From Antennarius striatus (Eukaryota; Chordata; Actinopteri; Lophiiformes; Antennariidae), in NCBI RefSeq assembly GCF_040054535.1, contig NC_090778.1, forward strand, positions 14,730,501-14,794,500: DNA of 64,000 nucleotides, in the 5' to 3' direction. The notes below the pieces were generated by a model. It ran no database searches, was not told where the DNA came from, and was given only the letters and a program-made list of their open reading frames with translations. The position numbers and the translations under genes are program-made. Below, in pieces: positions 1 through 13,600 of the stretch. Positions within the stretch are counted from its first letter, which is position 1. Each line of letters begins with the position of its first letter.

Positions 1-1
1 G

Positions 2-178
2 CATCTTATCTGGGCTTCAAGCAGTGCAGGACAGCCAACCTTCCCAGGCCTGGCTGATGCATATGCCAATGCTGACTCATCAGGACAGTCCAGCGACTGG
101 GACAAAGTGCATCACCACCTGTCAGTCCTGAGCCAGGCCATCGAGGGCGCTGCCAACACACTGGCTGATGTTATCTAG
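2..178 (+). CDS. C-terminal coding fragment of an unidentified gene
   Basis: One reading frame is open from the first complete codon at base 2 to a TAG at 176-178. It ends with residues reading SSDWDKVHHHLSVLSQAIE and then GAANTLADVI. The composition (Ser/Ala/Gly/Gln, then a short amphipathic stretch) and the GC-rich sequence stopping abruptly at an AT-rich region look like a last coding exon followed by a 3'UTR. The upstream part lies outside the window and the acceptor site is not certain; some of the first bases may be intron. I do not recognise the family, so no function is given. It is convergent with atosb, whose 3' end lies about 2.3 kb away. Confidence 0.5.
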   Translation, partial: HLIWASSSAGQPTFPGLADAYANADSSGQSSDWDKVHHHLSVLSQAIEGAANTLADVI

Positions 179-2474
179 AGGAGGAGGAAGAGGAAGGAGG
201 AACTGTAATAGCTCAGTGAGCAATTTGGCTGTGATGGGACTATTTATGGATAATATTAAATAAAAGAGTCAGGAATCAGTGAAAAAAGCACATCACCGAT
301 AACCAGAGTGATATTTTCACCTGTATATTTGTCACAGTATTTAAAGAAGTGGTGAAACTTTTTCATTACAGTGTTTCAATAAAGAGGATCGATATTCAAG
401 AGCCACAAAGAAGAGACAAATGAAATGCAAATGTAATGAAGTCACTCATGATAAAGGTGAAAATATTCTCTCAATGAAGCAGAACACAGGCCATGATCAA
501 ATTTTTAGATTTAAGAATCTGTTTTCCTTTTGAAATTAAAGCCAGTTTGGATCGCAAACTTTTAAACCCTTTTATCCAAAATTTAGAGATGACAGCCTAA
601 CTGAATATGTCAAGTAAATGTTGGTACTAAATTTGTAGAATTATTTTAAACAAGCTTTTTAATTGTGCTGATGTATTCACTTATTCAGTATAAACTTCGC
701 TCTTTAAATTAGGCCTGCATTTAATAAAGTTATTAGTAAAAGTACTAAGTTTGAAAGAATTTCTTTATATTTAAATTGTCAAATCACATTTTAAAGTTTT
801 GTGCTGTTACGGAATTAGTGTGTTTTCTGAATTACACAGAGATGACCCTGCAGACTCTATATAGCTGAAAGATCATCTGGTGTACACATTCATAATGACA
901 TTAGATGGAATAAAATTTACGTTAGAAAATAAGTCAAAGTCACAGACTTCATAGTCATAGACTTTCAAAGTCAAGACGATTACAGCGTTGTTCCAAAGAG
1001 GAACCCTAACCATAAGCGCAAAAATGTTTTGTTTCACACATCAAGTGTTTTGTTTTTTCTTTTTCCCAGCAGTCACCTATGAGTGGAAACTTCCATGTAT
1101 GAGCTTCTACTTGGCTGCTGTTGCATTCATGCCCGGAGTGCTGCAGTACCGATATCTGACACTAGGGGTCAGAAAATGTTTGTAGACTTGTCACTGTACC
1201 AAGTCACTATTTGGACCGAGACGAATGTAGGAAGGGTTTTAATTTCACCATAGATATGGAAATGAAGTTCATGGGTCCACCTTGCGATAATGTTGTTAAG
1301 TATCATGACAAAATGTGAAGACAGAGAAAGAAACAGGTGGGTAAGATGACAAGTATTAAAGAAAAGCATTCTTGACTTTCTTTCCTGTTCAGGCTGTTCT
1401 ATTAATACAAGTCTTTCAAGGACTGTTGGTTTTATCCAGGCTCCTCCTCTCTGCTCAAAGCCTACAGTGTTAGTCACACCCAAGCAAGGTGCTGTAGTAG
1501 AAAACACAATTTAGGCTCAGCAGCAGCAGTGTGTCAATGAATAATGAGTGTTTGTTGGTTTGTGGGTGTGTGGTGGTGAATGGTTTCAGATATACAGGTA
1601 TTTATGCTTAACTCTCCTTTGAGAGACTGGCTCCTTTTATTATAGATGTACGACTACCAAAATAGATCCAGTGAGATGAAATGTCACTTAGCAGCATGGT
1701 ACAATTTGAAAGATGCCTTCTTTTACAAAAGATTTCTACAAGCATTCTGTAGGTGCATCAGTCATAAAAGTGCAAAGTCTGCTTCACAAGTCAAACAACG
1801 TGGGAAAGAAGATATCAGTGATAGGAAGTGGCACGCAGGGGCTTGTGTTGCAGAGATACCAGCTGACAAATGATTTGAGACATGTTTGAAGCAGTATTTT
1901 ACATTTTCTTTTCTAAATGCATTTGGGGTTTTTTGTAGCATACAGAATATCACACAAACGAAAAACTAAAAAGTAAACTAAGAACTTGGAAAACATTTCT
2001 TTAAAATGTTGCACAAACTACACCAGTGCAATTTTAGGGTCACACTTTAACCATCATTATCATTTTACTTGAAGAAACTCTTGATATTTGGATTGCATAT
2101 TGCAGAAAATGTGTTAGATGGTTTCCCTTGGCAATACTGTTTTTGACATTAACCCAGTATGACAAGTATTTCAGAACTGGAAGGAACAACCAAAGCCTGT
2201 CTTGCTGAGCCTCTTAGCAGTTTCTGCTGCAGCAGAAAAGGGGGAGGAAGCACATTTGAGCTTAAGGGCTCTTCTCATGCAGATTTCTTAACATCTGTAC
2301 GAATGAATGAACTGCCAGCTGTTTGCCATTATTGATATAAGATTTATAATGAAGGAACTGGACTTGATATAGAAAAGTAGCATGGTCTGTGTATCAAGCT
2401 ACTATTTGAAAAGCCAACATCAGTGATAAGTGGAAAAAAGTATTTCTTTGGCATGGAATAAAAACAAACACAGA
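179..2474 (+). other. 3'UTR of the first gene, then AT-rich spacer
   Basis: AT-rich sequence without recognisable coding potential follows the stop codon. AATAAA polyadenylation signals occur at 259-264, 378-383 and 723-728, so the plus-strand transcript probably ends between about 280 and 750. The rest, up to the end of the atosb transcript near 2475, shows no gene or repeat that I can name. Confidence 0.4.
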
Positions 2475-3693
2475 AGTTACTCGCCAGTCGCAGAGTTTAT
2501 TCTTTTAAATATTCATAGACTTTTCCCCTATATTAAATACCCCACCGCCCACCCCTCATCATCCCCTTTCAAATTTCTTCCCTCACTTAAACTCTGCCCT
2601 GTTCATTGCTCCCTCCATAGAGAAAGCTTGCCCAGCTGAAAAATACACTCTACTTTGTGCAGCATATTGCTTATTAAGACATTTGCAAAAACAAATTAAA
2701 AATACTACAGCTTGGTTTTTTTTTTCATTTTCTGTGCCAACAGCAGATAGTGCTGAACAGACGTTAAAAAAGAAAAAAAAAAAGCACAGTGTCCCTCAGT
2801 CTGCTACATAAAATACTACTCCCATTTTTTCTTGACATGGTGTGGCCCTCCTGGCTAAAAGAGTACACAGTGGTCAGTACCATCAAAGTGAGAGGGGAGA
2901 AATTTGTTCTTAAAAATATGTGCCCAGTCTGATCAGTTCATGTCAGCGTGTTTTATAACGTGTTATACATCCTGGAACATTTACTCTAAGCTTTCACATT
3001 CACTCGTATTTCTGTCCCTGCCCATCTCCTCTCTATAGGTCAGAAAGTGTGTGAATGTTTGGAACATGTGTAGAGAGAGTTCTAATATTTATTCCCCATG
3101 CCCCCTGTATTGATTTGTGTCCAATCAGAAATTGTGCAAAAAAAAAAATGAAAAATTGGTCAAATGAGGAGTTGGGAGCTGCAGACAGAGTGAAGGACAG
3201 TGTGACACGGCACTAGAGAAAAAAATCAGTTGTTTAGGTCACAAGGCATGCATGTTAACACTGAACTCAGAGTCGCAACAAGAAATGTTTCAGCTTTGAG
3301 GGGTATGTGCTATGGATGAGTCTTGTCAGTCTCTTTTGCAGTGCATCAATGTTAGAACGGATGAAGATGTCTGTAAAAGTCCTGCTTTTGGCTGCATACA
3401 TGTTCCACTGCTCCTACACTAACATCATTTTGTATGTTCTGAAAATGGAAGGTACAAGAAATGCTGTGTCTCATGAGTGGTTCTCCATCACCAACTGTTT
3501 CCGACTTTCAGTGAATGAATGACAATAAAAAGGCAGAAAACCAGAACTTCTACCGTCTTCACTGTAAGATATGTGCACCTTTGTCATGTGTGCATGTAGT
3601 TTTGTGTCCATATTTCGAGCGGTCTTTGTTTCTCCCCTCTTTAAGAAGTACAGGCAGAGCTGTGTTGGGGAGGGCCACAGGGTCAAGCTTGGG
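2475..3693 (-). other. atosb: atosb 3'UTR
   Basis: This non-coding stretch lies directly downstream (minus strand) of the atosb stop codon. A minus-strand AATAAA (TTTATT on the plus strand at 2496-2501) would put the transcript end near 2475. The extent is inferred from that signal only. Confidence 0.4.
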
Positions 3694-6600
3694 TTACACA
3701 CGGGGGGAGTATTTAGGGTTTCTTGGCACCTCGGTGAAAGATTTCAGCTCATAAGGGATCCCCGTGTCCACTTCGATGGATTTGCGGGAGAATAGCAGCC
3801 GGATATCATTGTGCAAGTAGATTTTCCCAGATTTGGAGCTCTGGAATCTTCAAAAAAAACCCAAACACAAACAAAAAAACTGTATGAGCACAACAGTTTG
3901 CTAGTAACATTAGACATGTTGTTTATTTTTTCGGCATTTTAATTATTGTGTAATGATGTTAGGCCTTGGTAGACATGACGGTCAACAGAACATAATAGTC
4001 AGATGTAAACGTAACGCGTGAACTTTAGACATACCTGAGATGCATTAGGTAGCAAAGAATCTTCTTCCTTTCAAGCACTGTGTCACCTGGAGACGCCTCG
4101 ACTTTCCCTTCAATCGCCTCTTCGACAGGCACCAGGAAGATGCGGTGGCGCAGGAAGGTCATGTGATTGACGGGCATGTCATCAAAGTTGTAGGTCACCA
4201 GGAACATCTTCACCACAGTTTTGTTGGGATTAAATAAGGTCTAAGAGCAGATGCCAGATTACAGTCAGTATTTAAAAACAGCAAAAATTTAATTATTGGC
4301 AGTAGTTTTAAAGCAATAAACTGCTATTGGAAGAGTTTTATTCTGAGCAGCGACAGGTGTGTGAGCCTTCCAGTATGAATTACATGCCATCAGCATATTT
4401 CATTTCATTATTTAAGTGTTTCACTAGCATAGATGAGTTGTTATAGGCCACCCAGCTTTTCTCTGAGCAAAAAAATGAGTTGAGGATGAAAGAACTTACC
4501 ACTTGAATGGTCCCTGCTTTGGGTATGTTGTATCCTTTCTTTCCAAGAGGCTCGAGGGATATCACCCCCTGTGAAATACAAAGACACACGGCAATGCTTA
4601 AAAAACTATGCTTTAATGGGTGTGGACTAGCGGGGTGGGGATCTGGCTTAATGTATTAAACTGATTCAGCATCAATAAAGACAAAAACCATTGCAGTCAC
4701 AGATGGCAACATCCCGCGACACCCCTGAATTCAAAATTGTACCATAACCTACTTGCATAGGTCAAAGATCAAAGCTAGTGCTCTGATCTACTTTCATAGA
4801 TCAAAAGAGTAGATTTGATCTATGGTTTTACTCACACTGGCCTTCTCCCTCGCCTTTCTATGTTATCCAATTCCTGAGTGTAAAAAAGTTAAAATTTGAC
4901 CTTGACCTAGTTTTCACAAGGTCTTTGCTGCCTGAGTAATGTGATTTTTATTTCATCTTTCTATCTGCAATGGTTGCGAAGATATTTGGTGGACAAACGG
5001 ATGGACGGACGAACGAACTAATGGACCAACACACAAACGCTGACAATTACAATACATCACCACTTTGAAGCGGGATGTGACAAGTAAAAACCATAAAATT
5101 AAAAGTCTTGGGTCAGTGATCTGAATCTTTATTTTTTGTATTTTTATTAATTGTATACTTTCATGCTAGTGTTGGTTCTTTGAATTTACCCAAGCATAAA
5201 CACAACCAATCTCACAAACTGACCAGGAAGGGTGAGGGCGCACTTTGCTCTGAGATGTCGTAGTATGTAACCTGGACAGGCAGGGTGACGTGCTGAGGGC
5301 AGTAGGAGCCACTGGCACCGATTTCTGCAGTGAAGCCTTCTATCCGGCCTGATGGTGTGAATCGTCCCTTCAATATAGACTCCTGGACGACCACACACAC
5401 ACACACACACACACACACCACACACACACACCCATTTAAAACTATAAAATTAAGGATTTAGAAAGGATATGATTTACTGCTCCACCCTCCATTTTACACC
5501 TTAGAATCAGAAAAATATCGCTTTCACAGTCAAAGCAAGATTTAAAAACAATATTTCTAACATTTTAACTGAAATTAAATTGAACACATGAAATAATTGT
5601 GCAACTTAAAACCAAAACCTGGAATTTTGAATGCATTGAAGGAGAAGCTCACAAGATTACATATATTGCTGGTGTGGACTCATTCATCCAGGTCACTACA
5701 GCGTTGGGAGGTTGAATCTGAAGCAACTGGAGTTCTATTTAGGGATGTATAAATATAACGTATACAGATAGCAGTAAAGCTGCTTCACATTCAACCTCCA
5801 ATGGTTATGAGATTTTCATTTTCAATATGTCACTACTTATTATAAACAACATCAGTGAAGAAATTTAAATTCCATTCTCGGTCGCAATGTTTAAAAAATT
5901 AATCAAATTAATTTGATTTCATTTGTTACTTTACATATTTAAGTACTATTATAATATTTTAGTGGTACTTCATATTACATCTCCAATTATCTGCATCCCT
6001 CATGTACATAAATGCAAAGGCCAAAGAACACAAAAAATTCTCTAGTTTAGTGCAACAGCAATCTCTCCAACAACCTCAGTCAAAAAAGTAGACTTAAATC
6101 CACTAATTTCAAGCAATGTCACCAAAATCAGAAAAAATCGATACTTCAGGATTTAATTTATTGCTGAATGTAAGAAACAAGACTGTCTTGACTCCACTTA
6201 AGATGGGTTTACAGGACCTTCAGCTGGACACCGGTACCATCTGTGACCTGCAGTAACTTGTATCTCAGAGCTATTGGAAAAACATGTAGAATTTGTACCT
6301 CAAAGTTGCCGAGTAGTGATCTGCTGATGGAGGATGAAGGCCAACCTGAACGCGTGGAGCGGCTGCTGTCTGCCTGTCTGCCACTGCGCAGCTGGCGACT
6401 GATTATGACCACAAACACACACAAAACGTTAGTGGTGGTTAGTGGTCAACTATACACAAATTTTGTCTTAACCAAGATATTATACAGACATAAAAACCTT
6501 CAATTTAGAATAACATACAATTACAACAATTTCCACCATCCTGCCCCTGTTGACTTCACTGAACACACAATATCATTCTCTTGTCACGAATAAGATAGAG

Positions 6601-9585
6601 CCCTCACCTTTTCAACCGCAGTCCACTTTTTAGCCGTCTCCCTGATCTTGTGCAGTCTGTGGCAGTCTGAACAGAACAAAAGGAAAAAATTTAAAATCGA
6701 TTTTTTTTCTATCAATATTCTGAAATATGTCAGCATAGCTCTATAAACTATTGCTCAAACAAATACAGATACTCAAAGAGTATATATGCATGATTCTGTG
6801 TTTTTATTACAAATTTGCATTTATTCCAGGTACCCGCTTACTTACAGAGTGCTGACTAACTGCAGTTGCATCACAAGTAAAAAGATTCCCCACTTCGAGG
6901 CTGGCGTTCATCATGAGGGCCCCCTGGCTGTCAGGTGATTTATCAGTGTCCAAACCTATGTTAACTTTTGGCATTTTATTCACAGCAAGCCTTTCACTGA
7001 TGGTTAGCTCATTGGAAATCGCTGAGCATTGGTTACAATGGCTCTTTACAGAGCTTCAAAGTTTTGGTCAGCTAGTCTTGTCATTGTTGCGCTCAATCAA
7101 AAGTAAAGATTTCATTTTAGAAAATTTCTTTTGGACCTTTATTTCCTAAAATAGCACCTACTGACAGCACAGCCTCATCTTTTTTCTTTAACGCTCCCTG
7201 TCACTGTCCTCCTCTCTGGCCCTTATTTGTGAGCCTTGCTACACGCTCCCCATCCCACAAATCCATCATTGAAAGGCCTTTTTGGCCTTCCAATGTAAAA
7301 AAAAAAGAAAAAGAAAAGGCAATTCACTTCCAGAACCATTTGAAGCACATTGTATTTATGTATGTGTGTTTGTGTTTGCGTATGAGAGATGCACTAAACC
7401 CGTGGAAGAACAATGGACCCCCCCTCAATGGGCTTTATTCTGGAGCTACTCGGCCTGTTCCAGTTTGTCACGATAATGAGCTGGACATCCCTTCGTTCTT
7501 TCAAATGTACACCTTCTCTTATTTTCTCTTTATTGTTGCTGCAACCTATTTTTAAGACTTTTGTGATTAATAATCATTCTGATGTATTCAAACTTTTTAG
7601 CCCCTATATATGTGATCTTAAGGTTTTTAGTACATAAAAACTGTATTGCAAATGTCTAACACAGATAATGCAATCTAAATCTTCACCCGTTTGGGTTTTT
7701 TTTTGTGTATGCTGCAATAAAATCAGTTTCTATGTTGTAGTACAGTTTACTACAGCTGGGACCCTGTAGGAATCTGGGAAAATTGTTTTCTTGAACTCTA
7801 ATTCACTAAAATCAAAGCTTCTAATTTAATTCATAGTCTTTTACACTATTCTTATTACATCAAAGTTTCATCACTACACTGGCAGATAAAAGCAAAGGCA
7901 GTGTAAAAGTCACAATACCAGAAGCGTTACCAGAAAACATTAAAACATTCAATTGATTTAACTTAATGAAAAATACAAAAACATTATAATCGCAAGAAAA
8001 TTGAGAAAAAATGTGTCTTTGCTAATATTAAAAAAGCAAAACTCAGAAAATCCCAAACACATTTCAGCTGATAGTTCAACTGTTTTGTTGCCAAATATTT
8101 ATTTTGTGATTTGCATAAATTGATTCAACTCCTAGAAACATTTCCCTTGTGTTGTGGCTCTTGCAACCCTTTTTAATAACGTGTTGTATTGTGGTATTGG
8201 CAGTGTCTCCTTCAAACACTGTGCATGTGCTGTGAAATTAAGATGTTTACTTAGTTTGCATAAAATATAGCATAGTTGCCACTGCTTGCCACAGAACATA
8301 ACAGTGAAAATGTGCTATTAGCTAAACAAATAATTTAGAATTTCAAGGTTAATTTTTAGCAGACGGAAGTATGATGTGTGTTTGTGTATCAAAGTGTGCT
8401 GACCTTAGGCCGGTCCCAAACAGAAGGTAGCAGGTGGTTCCAGTAAGGGGCAGCTTTAGCATCAGTACTGCGACAAGACGCTGGACCAAGTCCTGGAGTC
8501 AGTAGCGACAGTCTACTTTTCTTAGATGTGGAAGGTCCTTCATCTTCTGAGCATGACTCTGCTGTGTCGCTTGGAGACAAAAGCCTTTTTTTGGCTGGCC
8601 AGTGGCCTCCAGAGGAAAGACGGTGGCTGTTTGTGTTGGGAGTTTTCTCCCAGGAAGCCAGACCATTAGAGGAGGAAGAAGCAGCCTGGGTAGCACTTCG
8701 CTCTGGTGGGGAGGATTCAAGTCCAACTTCCCATTCCGTGGCCTCCCCTGGTTCCTGTAACTCCGTGTGGTGTGGGGGGGAGAATGGGCCTGGGGGGCTG
8801 GTGGGACTGGCTGGGTTGGGAGTCTCATATGTGGACATTTCATAAAAGTAGGAACCAAGCTGACCTCCAGATGAGCCATTACTACAGCTTTCATTTCCAG
8901 GGCTAGCTAGTGAGTAGGTGGATGTGTGGCCCCCATTAGGTGACTCAGTTCTGGCCGAGGCTCCAATGGAATGGCCCTGGTCACAGGCATGGCCATGTGG
9001 GTCAGACATTGGGGGGGATTTAGGTGAAAGAGGAGCAAACACATCAGGAATGGGTCTGTCATGATTGTGCTGAGTAGGGCGTCGGGAAGGATTGTGGCTC
9101 GGGGAAAGTGGAGGAGATCTAGGGGACAGTCCCCCCTCAGAGTCTCTGTGCTCTATCTGTGTGCAAGAATATGCAGAAGCAGCCCCACCAGGGCCCATAG
9201 CTACACCCAACCCAACACCTTGAGCTGGCCCACATGGCACCACTCCCTCAAACACTTCCTTATCTGAGGACGCCCCCAAGTGAGGGCGTTTATGAGTCAA
9301 CTGGGCCTCCTCTAGGCCCCTTTTCACACCCAACCGGACAGGTCTCTGCTGGGTATCAGCGTGGGATTCTGTGGAGGTAGAAAATCCACCCAGCTGGGAG
9401 AAAATAGAGAGCTGGTAGACCTTTTGAAGCCGCAACTCCTCCTGTCCAAAATGCCTGGGTGTGCCTGGCCTAATCCCAGGGTCCAGGCCCTGGGTTGGTG
9501 TTGTAGGTGGAGGCAGGTCACCTTCCTGGGCTGGAAGATCTAATGGAGACTTTTTGTGGGCTAACTCCACATGAATGTGCCGCAT
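3694..9585 (-). CDS. atosb: ATOSB (Atossa homolog B, formerly FAM214B), 7 coding exons
   Basis: Coding exons in minus-strand order are 8404-9585, 6608-6666, 6299-6398, 5224-5382, 4500-4568, 4035-4240 and 3694-3847. All joins keep frame with GT-AG borders and give 642 aa. The start at 9583-9585 (MRHIHVE) was preferred to an in-frame ATG 25 codons upstream because mammalian ATOSB begins MRHV-. The first exon (residues 1-394) is Pro/Ser-rich and disordered, with conserved islands KVYQLSIFS and, near its end, DAKAAPYWNHLLP. The conserved core begins with SRSLLGNFE and continues through GFTAEIGASGSYCPQHVTLP (about residues 460-480), LFNPNKTVVKMFLVTYNF and FQSSKSGKIYLHNDIRLLFS, the two domains Pfam lists as DUF4210 and Chromosome_seg. 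The family relates to Drosophila Atossa, a nuclear regulator of metabolic genes in macrophages. The B rather than A paralogue is indicated by the short N-terminus and closer core similarity. The coding exon continues as 5'UTR to an acceptor at about 9736. Confidence 0.92.
4709..5078. mobile_element. Candidate short non-autonomous DNA element in an atosb intron
   Basis: The segment is bounded by inverted ends ACATCCCGC (4709-4717) and GCGGGATGT (5070-5078). Inside are runs such as ggacggacgaacgaac and a tract mentioning 'gaagatatttggtggac', which I recall as part of a dispersed fish repeat. No target-site duplication is visible, so the class is not assigned. Confidence 0.4.
5391..5431. repeat. 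(AC)n microsatellite at an atosb 3' splice site
   Basis: About 40 bases of nearly pure AC lie just upstream (minus strand) of the 5224-5382 exon. On the transcript this is a (UG)n tract ending about 8 bases before the splice acceptor AG. Confidence 0.95.
6667..8403 (-). other. atosb intron 1 of the coding region
   Basis: This AT-rich intron of about 1.7 kb lies between coding exons 8404-9585 and 6608-6666. It has no coding similarity or element I can name. Confidence 0.6.
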
Positions 9586-10445
9586 GGTTTCTATGTTGGA
9601 GGATAATTTTTGCAACAGGGTCAAGTAGGTCCTCACAAGAGCCAGAGGAATATGTTTCAAGGGAATAGGAAGACCTATATTTATTGCCCTGATGCCGTCA
9701 AATAGTGTGAATCAGGACGGTGAGCCACACAGCACCTGGAAAGGAGCGAAATACAGTATTCCGTTTCATTTAATCGGTTCAACATGGCATTGGTGATAGA
9801 TAACAATGTGTAATGATATCTTCTATTTACAGTCTTTGCCTCGAAAATAACAGTCACAAGACTAAGCAATTTCAGCAAATTCTATCATAAAATAAGCCGT
9901 ATTACCATCTCACCTCTGTGCACGTCCTTGTGTAATTCTACCCGTGTGAACAACAACATCTGGACCTTGTGTCTAAAACTGCATACTAAAGGAACCAGTC
10001 TATCTCCATGGCAGATGCAATGAAATGCCAACATCCCAAGATGGCTTATCAGGGTACAGAAAGGATGTCGGAGGAAGCAGGAGCGAAGAGCTTGAGCACA
10101 GGAGCTACTAGAAAACGAGAAATAAAATTGTTATTTATCAGCAAAAAAAGAAAGAACATCATGATATGATACTTCTGCATTATACTTTTAATATACCATT
10201 GAAAGAGAACTTAGGACATTTTTATCTCATGATTACATATTGTAAAACATACTAAAATTATCTTGAGTGTTGATCAGTGTCAACACATGTCAAAGAAAAA
10301 AAAATTGATTTAATTTGTTTTAACCACTACAAGTTATGTGACCCATTGTCAGCATAATTTGTCAATACTGATGTTTGTTCAAGAATAATGTTTAAATTAG
10401 AACAGCCTGAAATAATAAGTCATCATACTGAGGACCAAAACATAC

Positions 10446-10617
10446 CAGTGGGGTGGAGTGTCAGTTAATTTGAAGACTGAGAGGAACTGAACTGGAATCT
10501 GAAGTAACTCTATTGGGGCTTCCTGTGTGAATGGCTGATAGCCAGACACGCCCTCCTTGGTCACTTGGGCGTAGGGTGTGGCACGGCTGTAGCATCATGA
10601 CATTCCACCCAGAATCA
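10446..10617 (-). other. atosb: Probable atosb 5'UTR exon
   Basis: On the minus strand a strong acceptor (ttggtttcctcag) is followed by 172 bases and a good donor (CACTG|GTATGTT). The stretch is less AT-rich than its surroundings. Its open frames are short and do not continue into atosb, so it is read as a non-coding exon spliced to the acceptor at 9736. Splice signals are the only evidence. Confidence 0.45.
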
Positions 10618-13600
10618 CTGAGGAAACCAAATAAACAAACAAATTAATGGTTTGTGAGACACACTGTCAATGTCTACAAAGAGAGTTAGTATTTTGGTCT
10701 GTTTCAGAACAAAGACTGCTTTTTAAAAAAGATATAAAAAAAGATAATCCCAAAATCTTTCATTATTTTAGTGCTCGACATTAAATTTAAACTCATTCTA
10801 TATTTACATGGTGAAATAACCCTTTACCAGGAGGATCAGTCAAATCATGGCGAACTGAGCCGATATTTCCATTTCCTACTTGGCGCTAAGTGATGCGAGG
10901 CCAAAAAGAAGTGGACATTTCCCGACCCACTTGGATCAGAACTTGGGAATGTGGAGGGGGGTGGGGTGGGATGGTGGGCCACAGTAAGCTATCTCCATGG
11001 CAACCAGTAGCCCAAGGATAACGCCTCCTTTGTGCTTGGCCACAAAGAGGAAGAAAGAGAAGCAGGGCTAGAAAGGCAGAGTTGATGACGAGGGGTGCAG
11101 GGGGGACAGGGGCAGATTGGCAAAGTATTTGTATTTCTTGTATTCCTTTGAGGCAGTACGGTGAAACTGTAATTACACATAAAGACATCTATTACACGTA
11201 CAAAACAATGGCACAAGCCTGAGGACTGAGCAAGAGGAAAGTGACATTTTTGGAAAGACTAGATCATGCAAATAACGAGAGTTGTTCATATGCATGCCAC
11301 ACAAGAAGGAGAGGCAGGGTGGGGACATAAGAGGAAAGAGACACCATTACTCCCTCAAATCTTACAACTTTACATATACATTAGCAGTGCAGTGGTGTGT
11401 CAACGGGTAATGCTTTCCTATTACCACACAAAGAATCATGTGGTGATGACACAAACGGTGAAATCTCCGTGACCTGCAATTATTCACATGACATAGGGTC
11501 TATGTGAATTGTACAAAACAACTTCATGCATGCCATTAGGTGTCTCTGCTATAACTCATTGTTTTCATGCTGGATGGATGCCAATATAAACAGGCAGGTA
11601 CAGGACAATGTTATGGGATCTGATAACATTTAACAGTCCCACATCAATGTTCTAAAGCCAGAGCAATTTCAGGACAACTACCTTTACAGCAGGGTATTTT
11701 ATTATTTTGCCAATGCTCTTGTGATTGAGGAAACTCCAGGGTGAAACTACAACTGCCCCAGTCAAACAGGGATGTCTGGGTAATTTCTACTGCAAGTCAA
11801 ATGACAAATGAATGACAGACTTTGAAAAACAAGCTGTAATACAAGGAATCACCTCTTGTTTTGTCTCCCCCTGAGGACAAGTGGAGTCTCCAGGGTGAGC
11901 AACCAGTGGCAGACAGGGTGTGTGAGTGTGTGTGTGTGTTGGGGGGGAACAACAGAAGTCAGCAATGATTTTTTAATAGTCACTGCCTACATGCCTACAG
12001 TATGGGAGAGCCCACTTGGTGTACCCAGAGGCTCTGCGCTCGGTCCCACATGATTTCTGACCTTGTTTTGAACTAGCTATGCCGGAGGTTGGCAGACGCT
12101 GCAAAACCTTTTTCAGACTCGATCCGGGGGCCAGTAGAGGAGTAAAAAACACCCTGGCTTCATGTCAAGTAAGGCATCTGTTCCAGGATGTGTGTCCTAA
12201 CTCGATTTGAGAGGCAGTAACTGGACCACTTGGTACTACATTTGTTTAATAAACTCTCATTATCACTTGCCCTTTCAGATCACATTTACCCCGTATCTTC
12301 TGATATATTCACCTCAAACCCTTATTGAGCGTCACTGATTGATCCAGTGACACTCATTAAGTAAATTTCTTCATAATAAGGTAATAAAGATTATTATTTT
12401 ATCTTAAGGTTGATCTTATTTTAGTAGCTACTGCCATCGTATGAAAAAGTGAAATGATAATAAAAATGTTTTTCATATTTCAGTGACAGAACGATGCTAA
12501 TCACATAGCATGAGGACATTACAAATTAGTGGCCATCTAGGTATAATCTTACCTGTACAGCAGTGAGCAATGAGAGACAGAGCAGAAATGGTGAGATGAC
12601 AGACAAAAGAATCAGAACTGGATGACAAGGAGAAGGCAGCCGGATAGAATTTATTTACAGCAGGAGAAGGTACAAACTGTATCATCCCCCGTGTCATGAA
12701 AATCTCAGCAGATCGCTCATGGCTGAACCAAAATGCATCCAGTGTACCTTTTACTTGCAGAGAGGAGATAAAATCCATTTAAAGAGGTATAGTTTACATC
12801 AGCCCACACACAGATCTGGATCAAACTTAGACAAGACAGCTACAGCTGGGATCTCAAGCAGATAATAAGGACAGCCTTATTATGACGATGAAAACATTAC
12901 CATAACCACGGATACCTGTAGATTCTGAATGCAGGTTAAAATCTGATTTAACTTCTCAGTGTTCTTCTGGAATAAACTCCAAATTTGACCATACGACCTG
13001 AGTAAGGACTCAGGTCAAATGATCAGTATATTTTCTATTCTGTTTAATTTTTGACATGCAGTTTAAAATTGTTGTTTTGTTGGTTAGTTTGTTTGATCAG
13101 AGGGCCAAATCCTATTTGGAAGACATTAAATACTTGGGTGGGTTCAAGTCTCTGCACATCATTGTGCTTCTTTTTGACAAGAAGACTGATGAAGAGGTCG
13201 AAGGCAAATCAACCTGTCAGGTCAGAAGACCCAGGAGGTATTAGATTTCATGTTAGGGGATAACGCAGTGCTGCAGCAGCGCTACACACAGCATTGTGCA
13301 TGTTGAATGAAACATCTGCAATAAACATGAAAGTAGTGCGCTGCACTAATTTCACATTTGTGAAATTAGAGACTTTCAAAAATGTAACATTTGCAAATTT
13401 GTCATTAGGAGGTTTGTTGACAGTTTTGACCTAGAAACCAGCTCTTATAGGAAATGTAAATAAAAGTAGGCAAAGCTGACATCCAGTGCCTACCCTCAGA
13501 AAAAACCCTGATATTCGGGCTGTGTACACCACAGCACTCACTCTGTTCCATGCATGTCTAGACACTCAAACTAACAGAAACACACAGAGACAAAACGCCA

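Noticed and set aside
8499..9543. Open frames on the opposite strand and in shifted frames within the large atosb exon
   Set aside because: Shadows of a GC-rich Pro/Ser coding exon whose true frame is fixed by similarity to ATOSB.
13051..13263. 70- and 62-codon frames reading LVSLFDQRAKSYLEDIK in one frame
   Set aside because: They look protein-like locally but match no family I know; flanking splice signals are not convincing.
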